DNA of 64,000 nt from Enterobacter cloacae subsp. cloacae ATCC 13047. GTDB taxonomy: Bacteria > Pseudomonadota > Gammaproteobacteria > Enterobacterales > Enterobacteriaceae. Shown here in pieces: positions 33,961-43,782 of this stretch. The stretch lies in assembly GCF_000025565.1 (NCBI RefSeq), contig NC_014121.1, forward strand, positions 992,001-1,056,000, read 5' to 3'. The notes below the pieces were generated by a model that worked only from the letters and a program-made list of their open reading frames with translations, did no database searches and was not told the DNA's origin. The first letter of the stretch is position 1. Each line of letters begins with the position of its first letter. The position numbers were made by a program, and so were the translations under genes.

Positions 33961-35325
33961 TCAGGAGTCTGGCGTGGCGCTGTTTTTCACAAACAGTGTC
34001 AGCTGGTCGCCTGGTTGCAGATTGTCAGTATCATTATTCCAGCGCATCACATCCTTAATGTTCACGCCGTGTCGTTTTGCGATACTGGACAGTGAATCGC
34101 CTTTACGCACGCGATAGGTAATGCTATCGCTGTTATTGGCGAGACGCTGTGCGCTGCTACCCGCACCCACCGTCAGTGTCTGACCCACTCTCAGGCCTGA
34201 GCTGCGCAGGTTATTCCACTGCTGCAGATCTTTTGCTGTCACGCCAAGACGTGATGCAATGCCCGAAAGCGTATCACCGCTACGAACCTTATAGCTGCGG
34301 CTGTTGACTGATGATGCATCCGCAATCAGCGTTGACTGAACGGCGGCAATTTCACCAGACGCTAAAGACTCACGTAACTGTTCAGCATGTTTCTGCGGAA
34401 CCATCACATACTGTGGGCCACTCGCCCCCAGCGTTGAGCCTTTAACACCCGCGTTAAAGGTTTTCAGTTTACTTACCGACATACCCGTCATATCGGCAAC
34501 CTGTTGAATATCAACCGGGTTGCTGAGGCGAACGCGCGCCAGTGCACGACTTTCGTCTGGTGTTGGCAGTTGTACACCGTAACGCTTGCTGTTTTTGAGA
34601 ATATCACTCAATGCCAGCATCTTCGGTACGTAAATCTTCGTTTCCTGTGGCAGTGAGAGCGACCAAAAATCGGTGGATTTACCCCGTGCTTTATTCGCTT
34701 TCATTGCCTTCAGTACACGACCTTCGCCACTATTATACGCCGCAACCGTTAACAACCAGTCGCCGTCAAACATCTTGTTCAGACGTTGCATCATGTCGAG
34801 AGCGGCTGTCGTGGAAGCGACAACATCGCGACGGGCATCATAGTTACGGGTCTGTTTCAAACCGTAATTTCGCCCGGTGCTCGGAATGATCTGCCAAATA
34901 CCTGCGGCATTGGCACCAGACGTCGCGTGTGGGTCAAAAGCGCTCTCCACTATGGGTAGGAGTACCAGCTCCATAGGCATGTTACGTTTCTTAACTTGCC
35001 CGGCTATCCAGTACATATACGGCTCTGCCCGTAACGTTACATCGTGGAGATAGCTCTTATTTCTTAAATACTTCTGTTTCTGTTCGCGAATCCGGCTGTT
35101 TTCCGGAATTCCCATCTTTAGCTCGTCGCCAATAGAGGTCCACAAGTTTTGATCCTGCGCGAAAGATGTCCCATCGTCCAACCAACGCGCTGAGCTTGTA
35201 AACTTCCCTGCTTCCCCTTGACCAGCTGCAGAAAGGCTCTGTGCGTGCTGTTGTACGTTGCTGCCGTTCTGCGACTGGCAACCAACAAGCAGGACAGAGG
35301 CGAGTAAGATCGCTTTTGCCTTCAT
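33961..35325 (-). CDS. mltD: Membrane-bound lytic murein transglycosylase D
   Basis: MltD is an outer-membrane lipoprotein that cleaves peptidoglycan glycan strands to 1,6-anhydromuramic products. The 454-residue protein has a lipoprotein signal (MKAKAILLASVLLVGC, Cys16), an SLT catalytic domain with Glu127 in LLPIVESAFDPHATS and GIWQIIPSTGRNYGL, AAYNSGEGRV, and two C-terminal LysM peptidoglycan-binding modules at about residues 345-388 (YKVRSGDTLS) and 404-447 (YRVRKGDSLS). Confidence 0.96.
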   Translation of the reverse strand: MKAKAILLASVLLVGCQSQNGSNVQQHAQSLSAAGQGEAGKFTSSARWLDDGTSFAQDQNLWTSIGDELKMGIPENSRIREQKQKYLRNKSYLHDVTLRAEPYMYWIAGQVKKRNMPMELVLLPIVESAFDPHATSGANAAGIWQIIPSTGRNYGLKQTRNYDARRDVVASTTAALDMMQRLNKMFDGDWLLTVAAYNSGEGRVLKAMKANKARGKSTDFWSLSLPQETKIYVPKMLALSDILKNSKRYGVQLPTPDESRALARVRLSNPVDIQQVADMTGMSVSKLKTFNAGVKGSTLGASGPQYVMVPQKHAEQLRESLASGEIAAVQSTLIADASSVNSRSYKVRSGDTLSGIASRLGVTAKDLQQWNNLRSSGLRVGQTLTVGAGSSAQRLANNSDSITYRVRKGDSLSSIAKRHGVNIKDVMRWNNDTDNLQPGDQLTLFVKNSATPDS

Positions 35326-35393
35326 GTGTGTGTCAATAGTTGCTTAAAAGACGAGCGATGATAACGGCGAAATTTTGAAAAGGCAACCCGCAA

Positions 35394-36152
35394 TTATCTG
35401 AAGTTATCTTTCTTTGACCTTAACCATGCAAATCGCTGTTCTGGTTGTTGCAATTTTGTTTCTTGGTTAATTTTATTAATTAAATCAATGTCATCTGTTC
35501 TAAGAAATAAATTAATTTTACGCTCGTTTTTCAGAATTACGGGTAGTGTTTTTTGGTTTTTTGCACGTAACTCCTTCACTTTCTGATAGTAATCCTGAAT
35601 CTCACGATCCTCAGGTAAAATGCTGGCAGAAAACTTCATATTTCCTAATGTATACTCATGCGCGCAACAAATTACAGTATCGTCAGGCAGGGCATTAATT
35701 TTTTGTAAAGATTGATACATCTGGGTTGGCGTGCCTTCAAACAGTCTGCCACAGCCGCCAGAAAACAGCGTATCGCCACAAAACAGATAAGGTTTGCTGT
35801 AGAAACACAGATGTCCCAAAGTGTGACCTGGTGTAGCAAATACGGAAAACTCCCACTCACGTATGAGGATATTTTTGCCTTCTTCGACTACTTGCGTGAT
35901 TCCCTTATCTTGTGCCTCTGCCGGTCCGTAAACCACCAGATGCGGGAACCGGGCGCGCAGCTCAGGCACACCGCCGGTATGATCGTGGTGATGGTGGGTC
36001 AGGAGGATGGCTTCAGGCTGCCAGCCGTTCTCTTTTATTGCCTGCAGAACCGGGGCGGCCTCTCCGGGGTCGACAATGACGCATCGACGCGCGTCATCGA
36101 CTAAAACCCAGATGTAATTGTCCTCAAAGGCAGGAATACTGATAAGATTCAT
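35394..36152 (-). CDS. gloB: Hydroxyacylglutathione hydrolase (glyoxalase II)
   Basis: GloB hydrolyses S-D-lactoylglutathione, completing methylglyoxal detoxification. The 252-residue metallo-beta-lactamase-fold protein carries the binuclear metal motif [10 protein letters not shown] (His53, His55, Asp57, His58), [13 protein letters not shown] (His), [13 protein letters not shown] (bridging Asp) and [12 protein letters not shown] (His). The C-terminal substrate-binding helices are present. It is divergent from yafS. Confidence 0.96.
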   Translation of the reverse strand: MNLISIPAFEDNYIWVLVDDARRCVIVDPGEAAPVLQAIKENGWQPEAILLTHHHHDHTGGVPELRARFPHLVVYGPAEAQDKGITQVVEEGKNILIREWEFSVFATPGHTLGHLCFYSKPYLFCGDTLFSGGCGRLFEGTPTQMYQSLQKINALPDDTVICCAHEYTLGNMKFSASILPEDREIQDYYQKVKELRAKNQKTLPVILKNERKINLFLRTDDIDLINKINQETKLQQPEQRFAWLRSKKDNFR

Positions 36153-36184
36153 ACATTACCTCTTATAGCGTGGCGGGTGTTTTG

Positions 36185-36901
36185 ATGAAACCGGCAAGGA
36201 TACCTCAGACTGTCGCAGCACCGGAACGTTGGGCGGAATTGCCCTGGGGTGAATACTATCGCGAAGCATTAGAACTACAGCTTAAGCCCTGGCTCGCGAA
36301 AATGTATGGCTTTCACCTGCTTAAGATTGGCAATCTCAGCGCGGAAATCAATACCGAAAGCTGCGCTATCTCACATCAGGTCCATGTCTCTCTCGGCGGA
36401 TCGCCCGTTCAGGTGAAGGCAGACCCTTTACACCTGCCGTTTGCGGAAAAGTCGGTTGATGCGTGCCTGCTGGCGCATACGATACCCTGGTGCAGCGATC
36501 CTCATCGCATGCTGCGTGAAGCCGATCGCGTGCTGATAGATGACGGCTGGCTGGTGATAAGCGGGTTTAATCCGCTGAGCCTGATGGGGCTGCGCAAGCT
36601 GGTGCCCGTATTACGCCGCACTCCTCCTTATAACAGCCGGATGTTCACCATGATGCGCCAGCTGGACTGGCTTTCGCTGCTGAATTTTGAAGTACTCAGC
36701 TACGGCGGATTTCAGGTACTGCCCTGGGCCAGAAAAGGGGGCGTTTTGCTGAGTACCCATTTGCCCGCATTAGGCTGCATGCAGTTTATCGTTGCGCGTA
36801 AGCGAACCATTCCCCTGACGCTTAACCCGATGAAGCAGAGCAAAACCAAAACGCCGATCCGCCAGACCGTGGGGGCCACGCGGCAGTACAGAAAACCGTA
36901 A
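36185..36901 (+). CDS. yafS: SAM-dependent methyltransferase-like protein YafS
   Basis: A 238-residue methyltransferase-fold protein. I chose the ATG at 36185 (MKPARIPQTVAAPERW), the family start, over the in-frame GTG at 36170. Visible are HLPFAEKSVDACLLAHTIPWCSDPHRMLREADRVL and the post-motif DDGWLVISGFNPLSLMGLRK. The usual SAM-binding glycine motif is weak (FHLLKIGNLSAEI), so activity is uncertain. It lies between gloB and rnhA as in E. coli and is convergent with rnhA, with no gap. Confidence 0.88.
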   Translation: MKPARIPQTVAAPERWAELPWGEYYREALELQLKPWLAKMYGFHLLKIGNLSAEINTESCAISHQVHVSLGGSPVQVKADPLHLPFAEKSVDACLLAHTIPWCSDPHRMLREADRVLIDDGWLVISGFNPLSLMGLRKLVPVLRRTPPYNSRMFTMMRQLDWLSLLNFEVLSYGGFQVLPWARKGGVLLSTHLPALGCMQFIVARKRTIPLTLNPMKQSKTKTPIRQTVGATRQYRKP

Positions 36902-37369
36902 TCAGGATTCAGGCTGATAGCCCGCGTCCTCATGTGCCGGGTTAGCGGCCGCCGTCCGCGCCAGTTCATCGCAGCGCTCGTTTTCCGGGTGGCCGGCATG
37001 GCCTTTTACCCATTCCCACTTAATATTATGCTGGCCCAGCGCCGCATCCAGCCGTTTCCAGAGATCGACATTCTTGACGGGCTTCTTATCTGCCGTCTTC
37101 CAGCCGCGTTTTTTCCAGTTGTGGATCCACTGGGTGATCCCCTGGCGCACGTACTGGCTGTCGGTACTGAGCACCACGTCACAATGTTCTTTTAAGGCTT
37201 CCAGCGCCACGATGGCCGCCATCAACTCCATGCGGTTGTTGGTGGTCAGGAAATACCCTTCACTAAAAGTTTTTTCGTGCTGACGATAGCGCATAATCGC
37301 GCCATAGCCGCCAGGCCCTGGGTTACCGAGACAAGATCCATCGGTGAAAATTTCTACCTGTTTACGCAT
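36902..37369 (-). CDS. rnhA: Ribonuclease HI
   Basis: RNase HI degrades the RNA of RNA-DNA hybrids (R-loops, primers). 155 residues with all catalytic acids visible: Asp10 in [16 protein letters not shown], Glu48 in NNRMELMA, Asp70 in LSTDSQYV and the late Asp in [10 protein letters not shown]; the basic handle is [15 protein letters not shown]. It is divergent from dnaQ with only 64 bases between the start codons, which must hold overlapping promoters. Confidence 0.97.
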   Translation of the reverse strand: MRKQVEIFTDGSCLGNPGPGGYGAIMRYRQHEKTFSEGYFLTTNNRMELMAAIVALEALKEHCDVVLSTDSQYVRQGITQWIHNWKKRGWKTADKKPVKNVDLWKRLDAALGQHNIKWEWVKGHAGHPENERCDELARTAAANPAHEDAGYQPES

Positions 37370-37433
37370 CTCTGGTAGACTTCCTGTATTTGAAACGTTC
37401 AGTTAAACGATAAGTCTGACATAAATGACCGCT

Positions 37434-38165
37434 ATGAGCACTGCAATTACTCGCCAGATTGTTCTTGATACCGAAACCACCGGTATGAACCAGATCGGCG
37501 CGCACTACGAAGGGCACAAGATCATTGAGATCGGTGCTGTTGAAGTGGTGAACCGTCGTCTGACGGGGAACAACTTCCACGTCTATCTCAAACCCGATCG
37601 GCTGGTGGATCCTGAAGCGTTCGGCGTTCATGGTATTGCCGATGAGTTCTTGCTGGATAAACCGACCTTCGCGGAGGTGGCGGACGAATTTCTGGACTAC
37701 ATTAAAGGCGCAGAGCTCGTCATTCACAACGCCTCGTTCGATATCGGCTTTATGGACTACGAGTTTAGTAAGCTCCAGCGCGATATCCCCAAAACGAACA
37801 CCTTCTGCAAGGTTACTGACAGCCTGGCGCTGGCCAGGAAGATGTTCCCCGGCAAGCGTAACAGCCTCGATGCGCTCTGTTCACGTTATGAAATAGACAA
37901 CACCAAGCGAACGCTGCACGGGGCATTGCTCGATGCCCAGATCCTGGCGGATGTCTATCTGGCGATGACCGGCGGTCAAACGTCAATGAAGTTCAGCATG
38001 GAGAATGAATCCCAGCAGACGCAGGGCGAAGCGGGAATTCAGCGTGTTGTTCGCCAGGCCAGCCGCTTGCGGGTTGTTTTAGCGAGTGATGAAGAGCTTC
38101 TCAACCACGAATCTCGTCTGGATCTGGTCCAGAAGAAGGGCGGAAGCTGTATGTGGCGTGCGTAA
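37434..38165 (+). CDS. dnaQ: DNA polymerase III epsilon subunit (proofreading exonuclease)
   Basis: DnaQ is the 3'-5' exonuclease bound to DnaE (encoded at 6147). The ATG at 37434 gives 243 residues starting MSTAITRQIVLDTETTG, with Asp12 and Glu14 of ExoI; ExoII is VIHNASFDIGFMDYE and ExoIII is HGALLDAQILADVY. The clamp-binding segment QTSMKF follows the exonuclease domain and the C-terminal polymerase-binding tail ends GGSCMWRA. A start three codons upstream (37425) is less likely. Confidence 0.97.
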   Translation: MSTAITRQIVLDTETTGMNQIGAHYEGHKIIEIGAVEVVNRRLTGNNFHVYLKPDRLVDPEAFGVHGIADEFLLDKPTFAEVADEFLDYIKGAELVIHNASFDIGFMDYEFSKLQRDIPKTNTFCKVTDSLALARKMFPGKRNSLDALCSRYEIDNTKRTLHGALLDAQILADVYLAMTGGQTSMKFSMENESQQTQGEAGIQRVVRQASRLRVVLASDEELLNHESRLDLVQKKGGSCMWRA

Positions 38166-38184
38166 GGCATGCCAGAACGCCTGT

Positions 38185-38208
38185 AAAATCACCGTTCGGG
38201 TGATTTTT
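38185..38208 (+). terminator. Terminator after dnaQ
   Basis: AAAATCACC, loop GTTC, GGGTGATTTTT: stem of nine bases or more ending in a T run, 19 bases past the dnaQ stop. Confidence 0.88.
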
Positions 38209-38240
38209 GCAGCAAACGATTCAAAACGTGAGAAAAAGCG

Positions 38241-38269
38241 TTGACGAGTTCAGAGGCAAACCGTAATAT
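38241..38269 (+). promoter_or_regulatory. aspV promoter
   Basis: -35 TTGACG at 38241-38246, 17-base spacer, -10 TAATAT at 38264-38269, followed by a GC-rich discriminator GCGCCTCG like that of other stringently controlled stable-RNA promoters. Confidence 0.85.
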
Positions 38270-38295
38270 GCGCCTCGTTCCCAAGGGAACACAGC

Positions 38296-38372
38296 GGAGC
38301 GGTAGTTCAGTCGGTTAGAATACCTGCCTGTCACGCAGGGGGTCGCGGGTTCGAGTCCCGTCCGTTCCGCCA
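38296..38372 (+). tRNA. aspV: tRNA-Asp (anticodon GTC)
   Basis: 77 bases, identical to the tRNA-Asp at 28867, with anticodon GTC at 38330-38332 and encoded CCA. It marks the end of the conserved gene order: everything to the right is accessory. I see no repeat of its 3' end elsewhere to the right, so no integrase-type attachment site is demonstrated. Confidence 0.96.
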
Positions 38373-38379
38373 CTATTCA

Positions 38380-38410
38380 GGCCCACGTTATTTATAACGT
38401 GGGCCTTTTT
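38380..38410 (+). terminator. Terminator after aspV
   Basis: GGCCCACGTTA, loop TTTA, TAACGTGGGCC followed by TTTTT: an 11-base perfect stem. Confidence 0.92.
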
Positions 38411-38850
38411 CATTTCTGCGTTTCCTCAATCCTGAATTTCTCTCGTCTACCCGGCCCGTTGCTGTCGTCACGCGGTGAACGGCTGAGTTCCTGTTTAATT
38501 TATTTTTAATTAAAAATCTCATTCTGTTATTTTTATTAAAATAATCAATTTGATTTATTATTCTTTTCGTGTAAGTTCTTAACCGTTAATTATTCTTTTC
38601 CTCCTCCTTCCTTGTTCACTCATTAATAGCTTTTTGATGTCAACTATTCCTAATGCGGCGTAGAGCGTTGCGTGGTTTTTTCCTACCCATATAAAGAGGT
38701 CAGACATGATAGTTTTAAGCATCATGTCGATGAACCCTGTGGACATGAATTATCTCAGAAAGGTTTCAACGTAAGGCAGCTCAGGGTGTATCAACAAAAA
38801 AGTTTATATATCCACAATTTAGTGAGTGAAATTCACCAAGGACTTTAAGT
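38411..38850 (+). other. AT-rich leader region upstream of the adhesin gene
   Basis: About 440 bases without a substantial gene. From 38490 to 38660 it is very A/T-rich (runs of TTTTTAATTAAAAA type), which suits H-NS binding. It holds an Rcs-box-like half site TATTCCTAATGC (38645-38656) and one very short open frame (38706-38774). The adhesin promoter must lie here, but no clear -35/-10 pair stands out. Confidence 0.5.
38706..38774 (+). CDS. Possible 22-residue leader peptide
   Basis: ATG at 38706 preceded by AAAGAGGTCAG (ribosome-site-like, seven bases from ATG to AGAGG), reading MIVLSIMSMNPVDMNYLRKV and two more residues to a TAA. It lies 77 bases before the adhesin start. Methionine-rich (five of 22 residues). 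Reality is uncertain; the main evidence is the well-spaced ribosome site. Confidence 0.25.
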   Translation: MIVLSIMSMNPVDMNYLRKVST

Positions 38851-41316
38851 ATGACGGACAATAAAGTCATTTTAGCGGTCAATAACGGAGACGGAAAAAC
38901 TCGGTTGTTGACCGCAGATGCAGGCCGGACGGTTAAGGTAAAACTTATCCCCGGCAATAAATATTTATTGAAGAATATTAACGACGACTTCGCTCCAGAA
39001 AATATTACGCTGCAGCGCGTAGACAAGGCGCTGCACATTATCCAGGAAGGCGATACACAGCCAAGCATAATTATTGAAGATTACTTCAATGGTGATCCTA
39101 ACAACCCGGTGCTGATGGGCATGGCGGAAGATGGATTACTCTACGCCTATGTTCCTCTGTCGGGCGAAAGCTACGACACCGGCTATCTGATGGCTGACGG
39201 CAGCATGTCTCCTGTGGCGTTAGGCGGAGAACCGTTAGGCGCGGGTGGGCCTCTTCTGACGGCACCGGATGACGACAACGACATGCTGTTTGGCATGCTG
39301 GGATGGTTTGCACTTGCGGCGGCGGGTGTAGGGGCTGCTTTCGCGCTGTCTGAGATGGACAAGGACGACGGCGATAACCACTCCACGCCTGATAAGCCGA
39401 GCATCGGCACCACAATGGATGATGAAGGCTCAATCAAAGGCCCGTTAAAATCAGGTGATACAACCGATGACTCAACGCCGACGCTGACCGGTAAAGGTAA
39501 GCCTGGTGACACCATCCATATCTACGATAACGACAAAGAGATCGGCTCCGTTATCGTCGATGATGAAGGCCAGTGGAGCTATACGCCTGATAAGCCACTG
39601 GGCGAAGGCGAGCACGAGCTGACCGTCGCGGAAAAAGATCCTGACGGCAACGCGAGTCCTCCATCAGACCCGATTGTCATCGTCGTTGATACGGTTGCGC
39701 CAAAAGCGCCGACGATTGAACACATCATGGACAAAGTGGGTAAAACCACCGGTGAAATTCATGATGATGCTTACACCGACGATCCTCAACCGGAAATGAG
39801 CGGCACCGGTGAAGCTGGCGCAACGATCGCAATTTACGATAACGGTAAAAAGATCGGCGAAACCACCGTTAACGAGGATGGCCGTTGGTATTTCAAACCG
39901 TCCGAAAACCTCACTGACGGTAGCCACAGCATCACGGTCAGCCAGACGGATAAAGCGGGTAACGTCAGCGAACCGTCTGATGAGCGTGATTTTATTGTAT
40001 TGACTGAACCTCCGGGAAAAGCAGAAACGCCTGAGGTGATTGACAATACCGGTCCGGTAACCGGTCCGCTCAAACCGGGCGATGTGACGGATGACAGTCA
40101 GCCTTCTTTCAGTGGAGAGGGAACACCGGGCAATACCATCATTATCAAAGACAATGATAAAGAGATCGGCTCGGTTATCGTCGACGATGAAGGTAAATGG
40201 TCATTTACACCTAAGGATGAACTTGCCGAGGGTGAACATAATGTCGTGGTCGTTGAGGAAGATCCGCTCGGCAATGAAGGCGATCCTTCCGATCCGATTC
40301 AGATTATTGTGGATACCACGCCGCCAGCCAAACCGGATATGGCCGATGCCCAGGATAATACCGGGCCGATTACGGGCCAGCTGAAAGGCGGTGACGTCAC
40401 GGATGAAACCCGTCCGGTATTCAGCGGTAAAGGCGAACCGGGCGACACCGTGACCATTTATGATGGTGACGAGGTGCTTGGCACAACCGTTATTGACGAT
40501 AAAGGCAACTGGACGCTGAAACCAGAGAAACCGCTGGGTGAAGGCGATCACAGCATCACCGTTACGCAGACGGATAAGGCGGGCAATACCAGCGACCCCT
40601 CGGAAGCGCTGGAGTTTGAAGTTGACACTACCGCGCCTGATGCTTCAGCAAATGTTCTGAATATTACCGCCGTCGCGGATGACGTAGGCGATCGTCAGGG
40701 CAATGTAGCCAGCGGTGACATCACCGATGACAGCAAACCGCTCATCAGTGGTATCGGTGAAGCCGGGAACACCGTCTTTGTCTACACCACCGACTCTTCC
40801 GGCAAACACCTGATTGGTACAGCGGTGGTAGGCAGTGATGGCACCTGGAGCCTGACACCAGAAACCCCACTGACGGAAGGCCTGAACAAGCTGACCCTGG
40901 AGACGCAGGACCCGGCGGGCAACCGCGTTGCCGGTGAAGCGCCGTCTTACGACATCAATCTGCTGATCCCGGTGAGTACTGCACCGTCCATTAACAGCGT
41001 TGTGGACAACGCCGAGCCACATGTGGGTCCGTTGCAGAAAGGTGAATCCACCAACGACACCACCCCAACCCTGAGCGGCAGCGCTGCACCGGGCGACATT
41101 GTGTCTATCCTTGACAACGGGAAAGTGATTGGTACCGTCACGGCGGACAGCAACGGGAAGTGGGCGTTCACCCCGGATACCGCGCTGGCGGATGGCAAGC
41201 ACACCTTCACCGTCACGGCGACTGACGCAGCGGGCAACGCGCGCACCAGCGGCAGCTTCCCGATCGTGATCGATACTGCGGCACCGTCTCCGGCAAGAAA
41301 ATATCGTTATCAATGA
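38851..41316 (+). CDS. Adhesin, N-terminal fragment
   Basis: 821 codons as read. The first 140 residues match the BapA/Bap/LapF-type prefix domain (MTDNKVILAVNNGDGKTRLL ... EDYFNGDPNNPVLMGMAEDG). A hydrophobic stretch, MLFGMLGWFALAAAGVGAAFAL, follows at about residues 145-166 and may sit in the export channel or membrane. Ig-like repeats start near residue 183. The genuine sequence ends at about residue 815 (APSPA); the last six residues before the stop at 41316 are out of frame. Confidence 0.8.
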   Translation: MTDNKVILAVNNGDGKTRLLTADAGRTVKVKLIPGNKYLLKNINDDFAPENITLQRVDKALHIIQEGDTQPSIIIEDYFNGDPNNPVLMGMAEDGLLYAYVPLSGESYDTGYLMADGSMSPVALGGEPLGAGGPLLTAPDDDNDMLFGMLGWFALAAAGVGAAFALSEMDKDDGDNHSTPDKPSIGTTMDDEGSIKGPLKSGDTTDDSTPTLTGKGKPGDTIHIYDNDKEIGSVIVDDEGQWSYTPDKPLGEGEHELTVAEKDPDGNASPPSDPIVIVVDTVAPKAPTIEHIMDKVGKTTGEIHDDAYTDDPQPEMSGTGEAGATIAIYDNGKKIGETTVNEDGRWYFKPSENLTDGSHSITVSQTDKAGNVSEPSDERDFIVLTEPPGKAETPEVIDNTGPVTGPLKPGDVTDDSQPSFSGEGTPGNTIIIKDNDKEIGSVIVDDEGKWSFTPKDELAEGEHNVVVVEEDPLGNEGDPSDPIQIIVDTTPPAKPDMADAQDNTGPITGQLKGGDVTDETRPVFSGKGEPGDTVTIYDGDEVLGTTVIDDKGNWTLKPEKPLGEGDHSITVTQTDKAGNTSDPSEALEFEVDTTAPDASANVLNITAVADDVGDRQGNVASGDITDDSKPLISGIGEAGNTVFVYTTDSSGKHLIGTAVVGSDGTWSLTPETPLTEGLNKLTLETQDPAGNRVAGEAPSYDINLLIPVSTAPSINSVVDNAEPHVGPLQKGESTNDTTPTLSGSAAPGDIVSILDNGKVIGTVTADSNGKWAFTPDTALADGKHTFTVTATDAAGNARTSGSFPIVIDTAAPSPARKYRYQ

Positions 41317-43782
41317 TAACGTGGGCGACAAGCAGGGGCCGGTAGGTCCAGGCGACACCACCGACGATCAGTCCCCGACCCTGAGCGGCGAAGCTGAGCC
41401 GGGCAGCGTGGTGGACATCTATGATAACGACGAGAAGATCGGTTCCGTCATCGTTGATGACGAAGGTAAATGGTCCTATACGCCAGACACGCCTCTGGCT
41501 AAAGGCGATCATGAGATCACCACTACCGTGACCGATCCGTCTGGCAACACCAGTGAACCGTCTCCGGGGATCTCCTTCACCGTCGATCCGGATCCAAACC
41601 AGGTGACCGTGGGTGAAGTGGTGGATGACCAGGGCCCGATCGTGGGCAACCTGAAGCCAGGCACCGTGACCGATGATGTCCGCCCTGAACTGAGCGGTAA
41701 AGGTAAGCCAGGCAGCACCGTGACCATCATGGATGGCGACGATGTACTGGGCTCCACCGTGGTGGATCCGGACGGCAACTGGACCTTTACCCCTGAACAG
41801 GATCTGGCCGATGGCGATCACAGCCTGACCGTGATTTCCAAAGACCCGGCCGGAAACGAGGTGACCTCTCCGTCCTTTGATATTACCGTTGATGCGACCG
41901 CCCCGGAAAAACCTGTACTGGGATCCGCAACGGATGATGTGGGAACAATTCGTGGCGATCTGAGCAACGGCGGCACCACCGACGACGCAAACCCAACCTT
42001 CAACGGCTCTGCAGAGCCGGGCAGCCGTGTCGATATTTATGACAACGGTGAGCATATTGGTTCGACGATTGCGGACGACAACGGCGCCTGGCAGTTCACG
42101 CCAACCACACCTCTGCCAGAAGGTGAGCACCATATCACCACCACCGCAACGGATGAAGCGGGCAACACCGGTCCGGAATCGGATGATTTTGTGCTGGTGA
42201 CCGACTACACCCCACCAGTGGCAAGCAGCGATGTACTGAACATTACGTCCGTAATGGATGATGTCGGCGGCCGTCAGGGTAACGTGGCCAGCGGTGAAAT
42301 CACCGATGACAGCAAACCGGTTATCAATGGTATTGGTGAAGCGGGAAGCACCGTCTTTGTTTACAGCACGGATGCTAACGGCAAACATCTGCTGGGCTCA
42401 GCCGTGGTCGACAGTGAAGGCAACTGGACGCTGGCACTGGATACACCGCTGGTGGAAGGGCTTAATCAGCTGACGCTGGAAACCCAGGACGCAGTAGGCA
42501 ACCGCGTAGCGGGTGAAGCACCGTCTTACGACATTACCGTTCTGATCCCGGTCAGCACCGAGCCGTCCATCAACAGCGTTGTGGACAACGCCGAGCCGCA
42601 CGTCGGCCCAATGCAGAAAGGTGAAACCACCAACGACACCACCCCAACCCTGAGCGGCAGCGCTGCACCGGGCGACGTTGTGTCTATCCTCGACAACGGG
42701 AAGGTGATTGGCACCGTCAAGGCGGACAGCAGCGGTAAGTGGTCGTTCACCCCGGATACCGCGCTGGCGGATGGTCAGCACACCTTCACCGTCACGGCGA
42801 CTGACGCAGCGGGCAACGCGCGCACCAGCGGCAGCTTCCCGATCGTGATCGATACTGCGGCACCGTCTCCGGCAGAAAATATCGTTATCAATGATAACGT
42901 TGGCGACAAGCAGGGGCCGGTAGGTCCAGGCGACACCACCGACGATCAGTCCCCGACCCTGAGCGGCGAAGCCGAGCCGGGCAGCGTGGTGGACATCTAC
43001 GATAACGACGAGAAGATCGGTTCCGTCATCGTTGATGACGAAGGTAAATGGTCCTACACGCCAGATAAGCCTCTGGCTAAAGGCGATCATGAGATCACCA
43101 CTACCGTAACCGATCCGTCTGGCAACACCAGTGAGCCGTCTCCGGGGATCTCCTTCACCGTCGATCCGGATCCAAACCAGGTTACCGTGGGTGAAGTGGT
43201 GGATGATCAGGGGCCGATCGTGGGCAACCTGAAGCCAGGCACCGTGACCGATGACGCACGTCCTGAACTGAGCGGTAAAGGTAAGCCAGGCAGCACCGTG
43301 ACCATCATGGATGGCGACGATGTACTGGGCTCCACCGTGGTGGATCCGGACGGCAACTGGACCTTCACTCCTGAACAGGATCTGGCCGATGGCGATCACA
43401 GCCTGACCGTGATTTCCAAAGACCCGGCCGGAAACGACGTGACCTCTCCGTCCTTTGATATCTCTGTCGATACCGTGGCACCGGAAAAACCGGTTATTGG
43501 TGTTGCGACTGATGACGTCGGCTCCAGCCGTGGCGATCTGAGCAGCGGTAGCACCACCGATGATGCGAACCCAACCTTTAAAGGTTCCGCAGAGCCGGGC
43601 AGCCGTGTCGATATCTATGATAACGGGGAGCTGATTGGTTCTACCATGGTGGACGAAAATGGCGGCTGGCAATTTACGCCAACCACCGCGCTGCCAGAGG
43701 GTGAGCACCATATCACCACTACCGCAACCGATAAGGCCGGTAACACGGGTCCGGAATCAGATGATTTTGTACTGATCACCGA
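40651..43782 (+). repeat. Super-repeat 1: two tandem copies of a five-domain block
   Basis: The block starting NVLNITAVADDVGDRQGN (40651) recurs as DVLNITSVMDDVGGRQGN (42230). The offset is 1,579 bases (1,578 after removing the extra A in copy 1), or 526 codons. Many stretches are identical at DNA level, e.g. the GDKQGPVGPGDTTDDQSPTL segment at about 41327 and 42905. Copy 2 is the reference that reveals the insertion in copy 1. Confidence 0.85.

Noticed and set aside
38373..38850. Phage-type attachment site after aspV
   Set aside because: No second copy of the tRNA 3' end and no integrase gene are visible in the window.
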